DNA of 64,000 nt from Antilocapra americana (GCA_007570785.1 ML660774.1:4004201-4068200), one strand, 5' to 3'; shown: positions 11,465 through 24,152, counted from the first letter of the stretch. The notes: generated from the letters alone by a model not told the origin. Numbers and translations are program-made.

Positions 11465-11849
11465 AAAGATGGATCAAACTTTCTTATCAAATTTATGAAC
11501 TATAGAACTAAAAATGCCAAAAACAATTCTTAGACTGGTATTGATAAAACATACTCCTCAAGGTAGAAGCAGTTCTCAAAAACTGCTGATAAGAAGATGA
11601 TTCTGAAAGAGATAGTACATGGATCAATCCAGTGAGGAATTTTGGGTCTAGGAAAAGAAGGAATATTGGTCAAGTTGTTACTTCTGCTGCTAATAATACT
11701 ATTCTTTATTAAGTAATTATGTAGGCTGGTGTGATATTGTGTCTTATAAGGAAAATGTGTTTGGTCATTGAGATGACCAAATATGCACTGAATATTTTTT
11801 TCAAATATGTGTGGTTTTCATTAAGCATTCCTGGCTCTTAGGAAATGCC
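11465..11849. other. Unique DNA, nothing recognised
   Basis: AT-rich sequence with no repeat or coding signal. Confidence 0.45.
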
Positions 11850-12635
11850 AAAAGTCTGGAGACCTAAGTGATGGGAGTTTACAGGTTTCTCTTATAATAT
11901 GTTAATGAGGTGACTTCTGGAAGGCATTTAAGTATGGGGGCCAGTTACTTTTGGAGGCAGCCAAGTGATTCAAGGATTGAGAATGTTCAGTCCCAGGGAG
12001 AGAGCCAGGAAAACGGCCAGTGATTTAGTCATTCACGCCTCCACAAAACCCAGAAGGACAGGGTCCAGAATGCTTGTGGATTGGTGAACACATGGAGGTT
12101 TGCAGAGGCAGTGTACCTGGGGAGAGCAAGGGTTTCCCACATCCCTTCCCCATACCAAGCATTGTGCAGCTCTTTCATTCAGCGTCTCCTGAGTTACACC
12201 ATTTCATAATTCAGCAGTCATCTAGTAAATGAACGGGTTTCCCGAGTTTCCTGAGCTGCTCTAGCAAATGACTCAAACCAACGGAAGAGATTGTGGAAAC
12301 CTCTGATTTGTAGCCAGGTGGTCAGGAGTACACGGAACAGCCTTAGAGATGTGATTGGCATCTTGAGTAGGCATGGGCAGGTCATCAGAGCCTCCAATTT
12401 GTAGTCTTTTGGTCAAAAACAACAGGAAACAACCTAGGCTTAAGACAGGTGCCTGAAGAGGGGTGGGAAGGCAGTCGTATAGGACTGGACCCTCAGTCTG
12501 TAAAACCTGACAGTATCTCTGGGAAGACAGTGTCAGAATTGAATTGTGAGACACCTGCCTGGTGTCCAGAATGTTGCCTGCTGATGTGAGGAAACCTACC
12601 ACCACTGCACACATGGGTTAGAGATTTGGGTCCCA
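11850..12635 (+). repeat. Ancient LTR-like repeat (endogenous retrovirus type), unassigned
   Basis: Segments such as cagcagtcatctagtaaatg, gagctgctctagcaaatgac, gatttgtagccaggtggtca and gtgtcagaattgaattgtga occur in the order of a widespread eutherian LTR. No internal retroviral region is present, so this would be a solo or broken LTR. A 113-codon minus-strand frame (12273-12614) lies wholly inside and is not a gene. Confidence 0.5.
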
Positions 12636-12679
12636 GGACAACCGTTAAGGTATTCAAATGGATCTGATGATATTTCCAA

Positions 12680-12835
12680 ATCACTATGTTTACTGTAGAA
12701 CTGCATTTCAGAGAGAAGGAATCATGGGCTCAAAGAACTGTCACTTTCTCAAGCTTCATGCAACTGGGAGGCAAAACTGGAATTTGGGTCCTGCCAGGGT
12801 GATTAGGTCTCTGAAAGTCCCTGCCTTTTCCCCTA
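12680..12835 (+). repeat. Possible MIR remnant
   Basis: There is weak similarity to the MIR core (ctgcatttcagagagaagg followed by a tcaagcttcatgcaactggg segment). It is strongly diverged and may be chance. Confidence 0.3.
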
Positions 12836-13965
12836 ACTGTAGGGACTCCCCCCAGTTCATCTCTGTCCAGAAACATCTGACTTGTTAATGCTCTGTGTTG
12901 TGTGTGTGACTACCTGGAACTGGCATGGTGCCTTGTCATTTTCAGTACTGCCATAGTCTTAAATAAACCCAACCATATGTCCTGCACAGTCATATATTGG
13001 TGGCATCACTGACCTGGGTTTAATACTTGATGATACAAAGTGATTTTTGTGTGTGAAACTGTGTAACCAAATGAGTGACTTTTGTGTTTAGGAGCACAAA
13101 GTTCCTCCCTACGTGATTAAGTAGTCTAGAATGATTATATATCACGTGTCAGACTTGACACTAGTAGTAGAAAAACCATGGTGAAATCATCCCCTTGGTC
13201 TTAATGATTCCAAATCCACAAATCCACATCTGAGAATTAAAAGAAAACATCTTCAGAAAGTGTATAAGGTGAGGAGAAATGCTCTCATTAGGGATAAAGC
13301 AGATGTGGCAAACTGGCAACTCAAATCTCCTAGTAAGCAAGACAAGCAAACATTGCTGCCACATGAAGAAATTGATCTCTAATTAGAAACAGTTGGGAAA
13401 AATAAACCTATGCATTATTGCAGAGGAGTTAATTGACCTCTGGTTTAATAAACTCATGATATAAAGGTCTCAGTAAAGGAATCTTGGTATTTTTATTTTC
13501 TAAAAATGTTTGCCATCAGCAATAAGAAGTTAGGAAGAAAAGAACTGAATGTCATTTAAAAGCTCTAGCAATCCTGGCTGACACCAGCTTTCTGCCACAA
13601 GCTATGTACCATGGCCTCTGGGAACCTCTTGATAATTCAGGAAGCTTTTTGAAGATGAATTTTGGTAAATGCATTCAATTCAGGAGGAGTATCTTGAGGA
13701 GATGTGGAGTCCCTGGGGAGAGGGAGTCTATATTAAAGAGATGCTGCTTGCTTCCGCTAGCTGGGTAACAGAGGAAATATTAATTTGGCAGGGAGATAGG
13801 AGAAGAAAAGAATGAAGTGGTTGGAGGGAGGCTATCACTACTGCAAGCCCTTGTCATCCACATTATCTGCACACTTCCTCATCGTCTGCGTCTTGTCTGT
13901 TCTGTAAGAGGTGTTAGCTCATGGATTTTTGTTATATATTAAGAGCCACTCATGAATTGTGGCCT
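12836..13965. other. Unique DNA, nothing recognised
   Basis: Mixed composition with no recognised repeat or splice-flanked frame. Confidence 0.4.
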
Positions 13966-14220
13966 GGTCAGTTCAGTTGGTCAGTCCTGTCCGACTCTTT
14001 GTGACCCCATGGACAACAGCACGCCAGGCTTCCCTGTCCATCACTAACTCTCGGAATTTGCTCAAACTCATGTCCATTGAGTTGGTGATGCCATCCAACC
14101 ATCTCATCTTCTGTTGTCCCCTTCTCCTCCTTCCTTCAATCTTTCCCAGCATCAGGGACTTTTCCAGTGAGTCAATTATTCACATCAGGTGGCCCAAGTA
14201 TTGGAATTTCAGCTTCAGAT
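13966..14220 (-). mobile_element. BovB 3' end, 5'-truncated
   Basis: The complement of the BovB tail starts with tcagttcagttggtcagt and runs through catgtccattgagttggtga, caatctttcccagcatcagg and gtattggaatttcagcttca. It is about 250 bp long. Confidence 0.92.
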
Positions 14221-15439
14221 ATTTACTTTAGGATTATTTGAGAATGTTGTCAAGAAAAATTTTGAAAGTCACAATCATTTCTGCTTGACAAATGATAGTT
14301 TGTTATTCTTTTCTATAAATTAGAAAGAAGGTTCCTTCTATCAAGACATTTTGCCATCTTCTGGAAAATCTGTAATGACTATGATATGGCTGGCACCAGA
14401 CAGAATTATGCAGTGCACAACAGTGCAACTGTATCAGGAGTCTTCTCCTTCAAATCTTGCTCTCTCGTCCATGTTTTATTAAAACAGGCCTATCAAGGTT
14501 CTTTCTTTGTCTATAATTTCTTATTTGAAATAATTATTCTATTCCCTTTGCTTTAAATATCCTTCATGTTGATATATCGATAATCTTCACCTCTAATCCT
14601 TATGATGTGTCTGAGAGCTTTACACACCGAACCTGCCTATTTATTATTCTGATAGTTTTCAAACTTTCAAAAATTGAAGTCATCATCTCCCAACCTCTAA
14701 AATAACTCTTCCTGCTGACTCTGGCCCTACTAATAGCAATGCTTTTCCCCATTCACTTTGGTTTCAGGCAAGCATTATCTTTGATTTCTCTCCTTCTCTT
14801 CCTACATTCAGCATCAGGGTTTATTTTTGTGCAGGTTGTGTGGGGCCCAAATCTGAGTGGCATCAGTTACATCAGAAGCAGTGTATGTGGTGTAACTATC
14901 ATGACAATTTTCTGGCAGACGACAGCTCATGTTTTATATGGAGAACACTGCTTTATCAGTGACCTAGAGGCCTTTATATGCTAGTGACATTGTTATAGGG
15001 AGGAAATGAATAGATTCTAAGAAAGTGGAGGCATCAGGTGTGTAGTCCATGCCTCATATCTTTACTAATCAAGTCAAATCCATGGCTATGAGAGATGACT
15101 ATATGATCTAAGTGTGATGAGACTCTTTTATGATTGAAACACATATGCAAGCATGGAGAAGAAATTGATTAAGCTTGTAAGGATCAGAGATAAAGGGGAA
15201 AAATCATTTAACAATGTGGATTTATTGCATATGCATTAATCCCATGTTGTAGTATAGAAAACAGTGTGATAAGATATACTGACTCTAGTTCTGATTTTCT
15301 GCTTAGCCATCCCACCTAAAATATTCTGAGATATTCTCAAGGACAACAGGACTTAGAGCCCAGGACTAAGGGTCATTGCCCATCCTCCCAATTTTGCTGT
15401 ACTAGAAGAATTTTGCAGAAAGTTTGCCAGAGGACAAGC
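14221..15439. other. Unique DNA, nothing recognised
   Basis: No repeat family is recognised. An 81-codon plus-strand frame at 14739-14984 has no domain or flanking splice signals that I can support. Confidence 0.4.
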
Positions 15440-15945
15440 GTGAGAGACATTTTCCTCCTCTACTGTTTCGAATCAAAATTGTAAATGATGGGAGTTGATT
15501 GACACCTCTCATCAGATCCGCACACAAGGCTGATGGCACCAAAAATAACATCACTGGCGCTCACAAGATGCAAAATGTTTCCCTTCACTCTGTGAGCCCT
15601 CTCTGTGGTATTCACAGGGGAAATTTTATGCTGATTTAGTTCTTTGAGTGGTAGATGCTGGCATTTGCTGCTCCCTCACATACAACACAGATTATTTCAC
15701 TTCGCAGGAGCTGACATCACCGCATAACGAGTCTGTAAGGACCAGTTCTTTACTCTGTCAGCAGAGTTATGTGACAAAGGGCTGAGACTATCAGCTGCAG
15801 GTAACAAGGTCCTTGGGGTTTCAGACATGAAAAATGGTCATTATTATTTGCATTAACCAACAATATTTGCTATTTCTCTTGGCTCATTTGTTTATTACTT
15901 TACACCTGTTAAAATGATCAAAAGAAGCCTCGCTTTTCATTTGAG
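15440..15945. other. Repeat-free block of balanced composition
   Basis: The stretch lacks recognised repeats and homopolymer runs and keeps several CpGs. That is the look of conserved non-coding or exon-bearing sequence. It contains the 27-nt candidate microexon at 15708-15734. Conservation is inferred, not shown. Confidence 0.3.
15708..15734 (+). other. Candidate 27-nt microexon
   Basis: The upstream tract attatttcacttcgcag ends in an acceptor AG and the segment is followed by gtaagg. The 27 bases are a whole number of codons and open only in the first frame (ELTSPHNES). TGC motifs (tttgctgctccc) lie 30-40 bases upstream, as seen near neuronal microexons controlled by SRRM4. Against it: another AG lies 17 bases upstream of the acceptor, and the donor has T at position -1. 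Confidence 0.22.
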
Positions 15946-15959
15946 AAGAGTACCGTGTG

Positions 15960-16190
15960 GATGGGTTTCCCAGGTGGCTCAGTGATAAAGAATCCACCTG
16001 CCAAAGCAGGAGATGCAGGTTTGAGCCCTATGACGGAAGATCCCCTGGAGTAGGAAGTGGCAACCCACTCCAGTTTTCTTGCCTAGGAAATTCTGTGGAC
16101 AGAGGAGCCTGGTGGGCTAAAGTCCGTAGGATCACAAAGAGTCGGACGTGACTGTGCTCTCACACACACATTCACACACACATACCATGT
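15960..16190 (+). mobile_element. Bov-tA SINE followed by a CA-rich tail
   Basis: The tRNA-derived head gggtttcccaggtggctcag carries an A-box-like tggctcagtga and a B-box-like ggtttgagccc, so the Pol III promoter is recognisable but mutated. The body ends agagtcggacgtgactgtg followed by a CA repeat. Flanks taccgtgtg and taccatgtg may be the target duplication. Confidence 0.92.
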
Positions 16191-18378
16191 GAACAGGGCG
16201 AGGAGTGTAGGAGAGAACACCCATACCCAGTAAGAGAATTGTGGAAGCATGGTTAGTGATTAAGAGCTGCAGAGACTTTTGCCCCCTCCATGAGCGATGA
16301 CCCACTGGCTCTTTAAAAGTAGCACTTTGAATTTTCTTTGAGATAAACTGGCAGGCAACTCCCAGTATGTAAGTCTAAACTTTAGTGCCCTGCCATGATT
16401 AACGCCTCCCGCATACAGGAGTCTTCCATAATAAACCTACTTCCAAGCTCCCTCCCACTTTGCAGCCACTGCACCCAGCTCTGGGACTTCAGCGCCCTCC
16501 CCCCACAAAAAATTCCTACCAAGACCTGAAGATGTAGAAATTGAAGCCAACACATTTTAATATAAAAGCAAAGGCCTTCCTTAGTGGAATCTATATGAGA
16601 AACTTTGGTGCAAAACGGTGTCTTTCAGCGCTTCAACTTCCCTTGGGAATGCTAGAGCTGGTAGAAGCTTACTGTTCTCAGAGAGAAGTACATAAGAATC
16701 CTACTTTAAAACCACCTTATAGATAAAACCATATGAGTAATTCTCTGCAACAATAGTCTTTTCATTTTTCTGTAATTGAATAACCTTGAATGGCGTCCAA
16801 GGTGCACTCTGCCCACCCCCTCCACCACTCTCTCCGAGAATGCTTGTCTTAATGTGAGGTGCTTTGCAGTTTGTTTTCAGTATATGTCTCTTCTTACATA
16901 AAATATGCATACTATAAAAGATTTTCAATTAACTTCTAATCTCAATTAACCAGACTCCAGTAGATACTTAATAAAGGACAGTTGCATAAAAGTTTAATAT
17001 ATTCATGTTCCCATTTGGATTTGTTAGATCCATATTTACAAAAGGAACTGAACACAACCAGTCCATTTGGTGATTCCGTGAAACACTTCAAAAGAGGCTT
17101 TTGTTAGGTTTATTTCTATTGCATGTGGATAATCTACAGTTCATTGTAATCATATATCTTTCACTCTGAGTTCATATAACTACACACATATAAACACAGC
17201 CTCAGTGTTTTTAAAAAGTTTTCATTTGCCAATCACCTTATTTGATATAAATTAACTAAAATTTCCTTTGTTGCTGATTTGGTTTATAAGACCTAAAGAA
17301 ACAAAACATGAATGTATTTTCCAATCTTTTTAATGTAGTGTCTAAATAGCTATCATTTTAGAAAACAAAGTGATAGTTAGCTATGGTACAATGTTAGTGT
17401 AAACCAGATGGAGAAATAGAGATGTAAAATTGATAGTTGTGGACAGGCTATATACTAAGCCATATTTAATCTTCAGGTCATGAATCTGTAATTCATTATC
17501 TGATGGGAATATGTCTAGGCTATTGATTTCTACAAGATAAAGACTTTTGGTTTCTCTAATCATGTCCATTAGTTTCCTCCAGACAGATTAATAATTTTTT
17601 ACAATTGCCGATGGCAATTGTAGGCATTTAATTTTGCTTCTACCCTCTGTAGCTGCTATGTGGAAGCATATTTGTGTGGTAGTAGATAAAAAATATTCCT
17701 AAGGCAATGAAACAGTCTTCATTTGTTATAGTACTTTGTTTACAAAAGCATCATTATGAGCACTTCAAAGTACAAATAGTTCCACCTATTATTATTTTTT
17801 TAATTAGAAATTTTTGTTAGACTTTAAGACAGTGTTGTTACCTAAGGGACTAAAAGCTTATTCAAAAAATTTATCACACAGAGAAGAGGAATGTCTTATT
17901 TTATTTTTACTGATAAATCTGAACACTGTAAATATGAACAAGGCTTCTTTTGAAGAGAACTGTAGTTATTTTTTAAATCTGTATATAAGTTTTTATAGAT
18001 TATGCAATAGATTTTCTTTTAATTTTTTTGCTATCTCATTCTGAATGATCTAGAGTGGTTGTTGAATCTGATATGCATTAATTCTTTGGGAACAGCTTAA
18101 ATTTTTCTGCTACAATTATTTTAAGCTAAGTGTGTCCACCTTAGGACTCAAAGGCATTTAGTTGCTGAAAGATTGATTAACTATTTTAGGGGAGTTTTTG
18201 TTGTGGCATGGACCTCTGGAGAGATTTCTATGCAGTGTAGATAGAGGATCAGTGCTCATAGTAAAATTGTTTGCAAAATGATTTTCAACTCCAAATATCA
18301 GCTCTGATTCAAATGAAAGTATCATCTAAGCTATTCAGCTTTGACATATATAAGCAGAAATATTTTTAACTAAAAACT
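16191..18378. other. Unique AT-rich DNA, nothing recognised
   Basis: Short frames of 60-76 codons carry no domain. A perfect small hairpin lies at 17600-17622. Confidence 0.4.
17600..17622. repeat. Perfect 10-bp inverted repeat, 3-base loop
   Basis: tacaattgcc, then gat, then ggcaattgta. It stands alone in unique DNA with no T-run that would suggest a terminator, and terminators of that kind do not apply to this genome. Confidence 0.85.
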
Positions 18379-18697
18379 AGTCCATCCTAAAGGAGATCAG
18401 TCCTGGGTGTTCATTGGAAGGACTGATGTTGAAGCTGAAACTCCAAAACTTTGGCCACCTCATGTGAAGAGCTGACTCATTTGAAAAGACCCTGATGCTG
18501 GGAAGGACTGGAGGCAGGAGGAGAAGGGGACGACAGAGGATGAGATGGTTGGATGGCATCGCTGATTCAATGGCCATGGGTTTGGGTAGACTTTTGGAGT
18601 TGGTGATGGACAGGGAGGCCTGGCATGCTGCGGCTCATGGGGTCGCAAAGAGTCAGACACGACTGAGCAACTGAACTGAACTGAACTGAACTGAATG
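18379..18697 (+). mobile_element. BovB 3' end with (CTGAA)n tail
   Basis: It begins at tccatcctaaaggagatcag in the RT C-terminal region and ends cgactgagcaactgaactga followed by several ACTGA units. RTE elements finish in short tandem repeats rather than poly(A), so this 3' end looks complete. It lies at the 3' end of the older L1 that follows. Confidence 0.93.
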
Positions 18698-19479
18698 TAT
18701 AATGGATATATAATATTACTTTCAGATGTACAATATGATTCAATATTTGTATATATTGTAAAATGATGACCACAATAAGTCTAGTTAACATCCTTATCAC
18801 GTGTAGTTGCAAATATTATCTTTCTTACAAGCTAACTTTTAAAATTAAACTTGTTATAAGAACTGAGCAACTTTTAAATGCGCTATACAGTATTGTTAGT
18901 CACCATGCTATGCGTTATGTCTTCATGACTTATTTTATAATGGAAGCTCATGTAGTTCAACCCTCTTCACTTATTTCCATGCCTCCCTACACCCCTGCTT
19001 CAGTAAGCTACTAACCACTTTTCTGTTCTCTGTATATATGAGCTCAGTTTTGCTTGTTTAGATTTTACATGAAAGTGAGATCATACACTATTTATCTTTC
19101 TTTGTCTGATTTATTTAACTTAGCATAGTAATCTTAGCCTCCATCCATGTTGTCACAAATAGCAGGATTTTCTTCTCTTCATGAATGAATAATATTCCTC
19201 TGTGTGTTGTGTTGTGTGTGTATATGTATCTTATGTTTTCTTTATCCATTCATCCATCTGTGAACACAGGTTGTTCTATGTCTCAGCTAATGTAAATAAT
19301 GCTACAATGAACATAAGGGTGCATATATATTTTTGTTTTCATTTTCCTGAGATAAATACCCAGAAGTGAAGTTGCTGGATCACATGGTAGTTAATTTTTT
19401 TTTTTTAATTTTCTGAGGAAGCAACAAAATGTATTCTGTAGTGACTGCACCAATTTCTGTTCCCACCAATAATGCACAA

Positions 19480-19535
19480 AAGTGAAAGGGAAAGTTGCTC
19501 AGTTATGTCCAACTCTCTGCTACCCTACGGACTGA
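19480..19535 (-). mobile_element. Bov-tA SINE 3' fragment nested in L1
   Basis: agtgaaagggaaagttgctc and agttatgtccaactctctgc are the complement of the Bov-tA tail. The rest of the SINE is absent. Confidence 0.75.
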
Positions 19536-20090
19536 TTGTGATTTGAATTTCTCTCATTAACCCTAACCTTTTCATATACCTTTTGGTCTTTATTGTAAAA
19601 CCATCTATTCACATCCTCTGGCCCTTTTTAAATCTGATTGTTTGCTTTTCCGTATTGAGTTATATGTGTTCTTTATATATTTTCAGTATTAAACTCTTAA
19701 TAGGTACATAATTTGTAAATAGCTTTTCTTATTCAGTAGGTTGCCTTTTTGTTTTGTTGATGACTTCCATTTCAGTGAAGAAGCTTTTTATTTTGATGTG
19801 ATCCCACATGTTTAAATTTGCTTTTGGTTTTTATGTCAAACTAATAAAAAAAATTATCATCAAGACCTGTGTCAGGGAGTTCATCACCTATGTTTTCTAT
19901 TAGGAGTTTTATGGTTTTGGTCTTTACATTGAAGTCTTAATCCATTTAGAGTTAATTTATGTGTGTGGTTTAAGAAAGTGTTCTAGGTTCCTTTTCTTCC
20001 ATGTGACTGTCCACTTTTCCCAACAGCATTTGTTGAAGAGTCTGTCCTTTCCTCATTTGTATATTCTTGTCTCCTTTGTTGTAGATTGTG

Positions 20091-20308
20091 TGCGAAGTGG
20101 CTTCAGTTGTGTCCACCTCACTGTTACTCTGTGGACTGCAGCCTGCCAGGTTCCTCTGTCCATGGGATTCCCCAGGCATGGATAGTGGAGTGGGTTGCCA
20201 TGCTGTCCTCTTGGGAATCTTCCCAACCCTGGGATCAAACTTGCTTCTCTTATGTCTCCTGCATTGGCAGGAGACCTCTTTTCCACTAGTGCCACATGGG
20301 GAGCCCTG
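20091..20308 (-). mobile_element. Bov-tA SINE nested in L1
   Basis: Full SINE order in reverse: gtgtccacctcactg, ctctgtccatgggattcccc, ttcccaaccctgggatcaaa, then a degraded head gccacatggggagccc. L1 sequence resumes at cagattgatagatcat. The SINE is therefore younger than the L1. Confidence 0.88.
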
Positions 20309-20430
20309 TCACAGATTGATAGATCATATATGTGGGTTTCTTTGACCTTTTTATTCTGTTCGGTTGATATACTTTTATGCCAATTCAATATTTTTTTGGT
20401 CACAGTCAGAATATGGTTAGAAATGTATTC

Positions 20431-22970
20431 AGAAAACCAAGTAGACTGAATAGGAGGTGTAAAAGGCATTGTTAAAGTCCATTAAAATGCAGGTGTCTAG
20501 AAGAAGACAGTATCTGACTCTATCATTTTCCTCTTTTGACATTTTAGTTAACAAATATTGTCTTTCCAACAGAGTGGCTGAGTAAAAGCCCCCAGGTGTG
20601 TCAATCCTCTTGTTGAAACTCTGTGTTAACAAGGTCCATAAGGAGACCTTCCATTGCATTACAGTTTCCACTCTGCATCTTCACTGCCACACGCGGAGGA
20701 TGGCTTTGCTGTTCCTGGCTGAGGGGGTGGGGGAAGCAAGTTTGCTGGTCCCTCCTTGCAGCCACGTTTTTGCCACTTTCTGGAGGCACTTCTTGGTGGC
20801 TATGGCATAGCAGTAATGACTGGAACAGGAAGGAGATTTGCTCCGAGAGTCGGCTCTGTGTCCTGCAGCTTCAGGAAAGTCTCAGGCTTCTGCTGCTGAA
20901 AAGACAGAAGACTAGATGTTTTGTGACAGTCATTGGTTTTCATCTCATGATAATAACCATAAAAAAGTGTAAATGTACAAAGAATGGCAATCTCTCCATG
21001 CCATAAGAAGGTGGGATTAAATGAAGAAGAAATGGCAGCTCTGTGGGCAAGTTTCAGGTTCTTAGAGGAAGTTGTGTCTGAGCTATGGCTTTACAGGTGG
21101 TAGATAAATGAATGAGAGTCGAACTCAGAAGGAAAAAACATTCAGGTAAACAGAAAATTGTAAACAAAGGTGAAAATGTAAGAAAATTCTGAGTATGTTC
21201 AAAAATAGCAAATTGTTTTGACTGAAATGCAAATCAGATCTATGTTAGGGAGATTAATTTGATGACAAAATATATCCTGTGGACAAAAGGCTGATCATAC
21301 TGCTGTCAGTTTGGAGGATTCTAGAAAATATTACTGAATGTGTGTCTTCACCTGACTGACACATGCATTACTCTTAGGGAGAGCTGGAAGGGACTTGTAA
21401 CCTTAGTAACCATCAGCCCCTCTGCCAGCATACTTTAATTTGCAGATGTGTGCTTGTGGGTTTGGTGTATCTTTGGCCTTGAGACATCTATGTCAAGTGA
21501 CTTAAGTGTCAGGTGAAAGTTAAGGCTGTGAGAACCAATGGTTTACCAAGAGAGGGCCTGCAGAGAACACAGGGACAAAAAGAAGACTCAAGAGATAGGA
21601 GACTTAGATCAGAAAAAAATTCACCAAAGTGAACCAATGGAAGCTATTGAAGAAAACAACATTCCTGGTAAAATTTCCAAGAGGAGAAGCCAACATCTTC
21701 CCCGTGTTTGAATTCTCCAACAGTCCGTACACAAGTACACCATAAAATTGTTAAACATACAGAATGATTCCAGCCAAAAATATGCTTAATGAAATGTACT
21801 GAAGTATCTAAATTGTTAAAGAGTAAATGTACACCTTTTTCTAGATAATGAACTTGGCCAAGAAGATTCCCTAGAAAAAGAGATACAGTGTGACAGAGTA
21901 TATGGGGCTTGGGTTTTGGAGCCAGTAACACTTGATTTGACAGTTGTTTAATACTGTGTTTGCCTTATGAAATTAGGAAATAAATCACACTTCCCATGAT
22001 ATAAAGTGCTCTTATATTGTAGACAAAGAGCAATTTCAAAGAAGAGTTGCAAGAACATTTTTGTAATCTGTGTCTTTATTCTTTATGAGAAGGATACTCC
22101 TTATAACAACCCACAATTATACTTTTGATCACTTTTTGTTGGAGATAGAATAGACTCATGAGGATCCATTTGGTTCTTTAAACACTGATGACTCTTTAAA
22201 CTTTATAACTCATTCAGATAGCTTTATGGCCTCCTCTTCCCATTACTGGCTTTATTTGAACTTCTGTAGAAAATTGAAGGTTAGTTAAGGATTTGTGGTT
22301 AAGTACCTTAGTTTTTCACAGATGGTCTTAGATATATAACAATATCTAAGAATAAATTGGAAACATTAATTGGAACTGTTCATTTCAATTTTGCATTATG
22401 GTGCATTGTTTCAAAGTCTTTAATATAAAAATAACTGACAAATGAAATGTGTGCAAATATACAAGTTGAAAAGGGCAAGGAAAAGCACTTGTGTACTGCT
22501 GCTTTATTATAATTAAAAATATGTGTGTGAACAACATAAAATGGAATATTTACTATAACATTTATCTCCTACTTATTTCCACTTTTCTATGCTGATGATT
22601 ATTCTCTATGTACTTTATACATTCTTTAAAATAGAAACATTATCCAGATTTATTTCTCTATTGAGAACTCTAAAGACAGAAGAGTTATTTTTCCTATACT
22701 CATTCTAGAGAACTGATATTCAGTGGCCCCTTTTTTCTCCCTTTAATGTGTTAGTGGTAAATACCAAAAACTAGATCCTTGAGTGTTTACATATGTCCTA
22801 CCCAACTCTCAAGCAGTTGAGTGAAACTTTTGATTTTTAAAATTACGCACCAGATACAGTACTGCAGTATCAGATTTACAAAGTGTTCCATGGGTTTTGA
22901 CATTGGAGTTGCTGATTATTACTCATTAGGTTAAAGTCTACTGGTAGGTTTCTTAGTGAATGTATTACTG
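20431..22970. other. Unique DNA, no gene recognised
   Basis: A moderately GC-richer part at 20590-20900 gives overlapping frames on both strands (up to 127 codons). On the minus strand a ctgtcttttcag acceptor-like site precedes a 32-codon frame with no donor. I could not support an exon or processed pseudogene. Confidence 0.4.
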
Positions 22971-22971
22971 T

Positions 22972-23432
22972 ATTAGTCAGGGTTATCCAGAGAAACAAGG
23001 TTGTGTGTGTATGTATGTGAGAGAGGAGAGAGAGATAGTGGAGGGAGAGAGGATGAAAGACAGAGATCGACTGATTGATTGACTGATTGATTTTTAAAGA
23101 TTTGGCCAGGAGAACGTTAAGGCTCAGTAAATCCAAAATCTGCAGGTTAGGCCAGCAGGCTGGAGACCCAGGGAAGAGCTACAGTGTGATTCCAAAGATG
23201 GATATTTTTTTCTTGGTCAAGGGGAGGTCCATCTTTGTTCTATCAAGGCCCCCAACTCACTCACTCAGCTGTTCCATCCACATCGTGAAGGGTAATATGC
23301 TTTATCAAGTCTTCTGATTTGAATGTTAATCTCATTCAAAAAGCATCTTCATAGAAATGTCCAAGATAGTGTTGGACCACATATCTGAACAGGATGGCCC
23401 AGCCACAACTGACACACAAGCATTACAGTGAC
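22972..23432 (-). repeat. Ancient LTR-like repeat with GA and GATT expansion
   Basis: Plus-strand order is gtattagtcagggttatcca, ccaaaatctgcaggttaggc, cagcaggctggagacccagg, then gaatgttaatctcattc and a terminal acaactgacacac. This is the reverse of a common eutherian repeat with LTR-type TG/CA ends. The usual GAGA stretch has expanded (23018-23065) and is followed by GATT/GACT units (23068-23091). Confidence 0.55.
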
Positions 23433-23639
23433 CGTCTCTCCTATGAAGGTTTTTTCTCTTCTTTAGTTCTCCCACAGTCTGTTTATATCACTGTTGCTCT
23501 TTTTTGCTTTCCCAGATAGTTGAAGGATTTTTTCCACCTTCAAGTATTATTATTGCTATAATAATCAAAGTCATTCTAAATTATTTTTACAGTGACTCCT
23601 ACTACTGTATTAGTAATGGAAGCTAGTTGCTATATACCT

Positions 23640-23855
23640 TCAATCAGGTTGGCAGTGACACATAGGTTTTATTTACATATTTGTGTCTAATCCTCAGGGC
23701 AAATGAGGAAGATAATTATAAAAACTCATCCTGCAAGTGAGGGACCCGAGAGTCTGTAGGGTTAATAGACCTACCCAAGGCCTTACTACCATGAAGAGTC
23801 TAGACAAGATCTCATGAATCTTTGCTTTTCCTGTTTACCATGCTTCCTGAATTAA
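23640..23855 (+). repeat. MIR SINE
   Basis: Diverged MIR order: tgtctaatcctcagggcaaa, ctcatcctgcaagtgaggga, agacctacccaaggcctta. It is interpreted by the position of the cross-family core. Confidence 0.6.
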
Positions 23856-24152
23856 ATTTTGTCTTGCATACTGTACTATAGCCATTCACCTATTATGATT
23901 GCATAGTGACAAGAGGAATTTTAAATGAAAGGAAGAGTCATTAAGTAAGATATTATAAACAGGTTTTGAACCTAAAAACCCCAGTATAATCAATTACTAT
24001 GAGAGTTTATGTAAATGTTTCTTGAGTTTTTAAATCAACCCTTTACTTTGGATTATTTTTAGAGTGATCCTAACTAAAGAGAGGAAAAATAGAATATATT
24101 CATAATTTTCTCTTCTCTCTACCTCTGTCTCCCCTTCCATGAATCAATTAGA

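Larger units (their letters stand above)
18698..20430 (-). mobile_element. Old L1 copy (ORF2 part and 3' UTR), invaded by SINEs
   Basis: The plus strand reads the complement of an old L1: the 3' UTR segment ttcaatatttgtatatattg and accacaataagtctagttaa near 18740, then tttatccattcatccatctg, acccagaagtgaagttgctgg, and further ORF2 complement up to about 20420. It is interrupted by SINE pieces at 19480-19535 and 20091-20308. About 100 bp of L1 seems missing at the first insertion. The coding frame is degraded throughout. Confidence 0.85.

Noticed and set aside
15960..16155. tRNA-Glu-like sequence with A and B boxes
   Set aside because: It is the head of a Bov-tA SINE. The cloverleaf is not maintained and SINE body follows.
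18661..18697. Short regular repeats that might suggest a CRISPR-like or satellite array
   Set aside because: The CTGAA units are the normal tandem 3' tail of BovB. There are no spacers.
20590..21006. Possible exon or processed pseudogene (acceptor-like site on minus strand, frames on both strands)
   Set aside because: No matching donor, a stop after 32 codons, and no recognised protein similarity.
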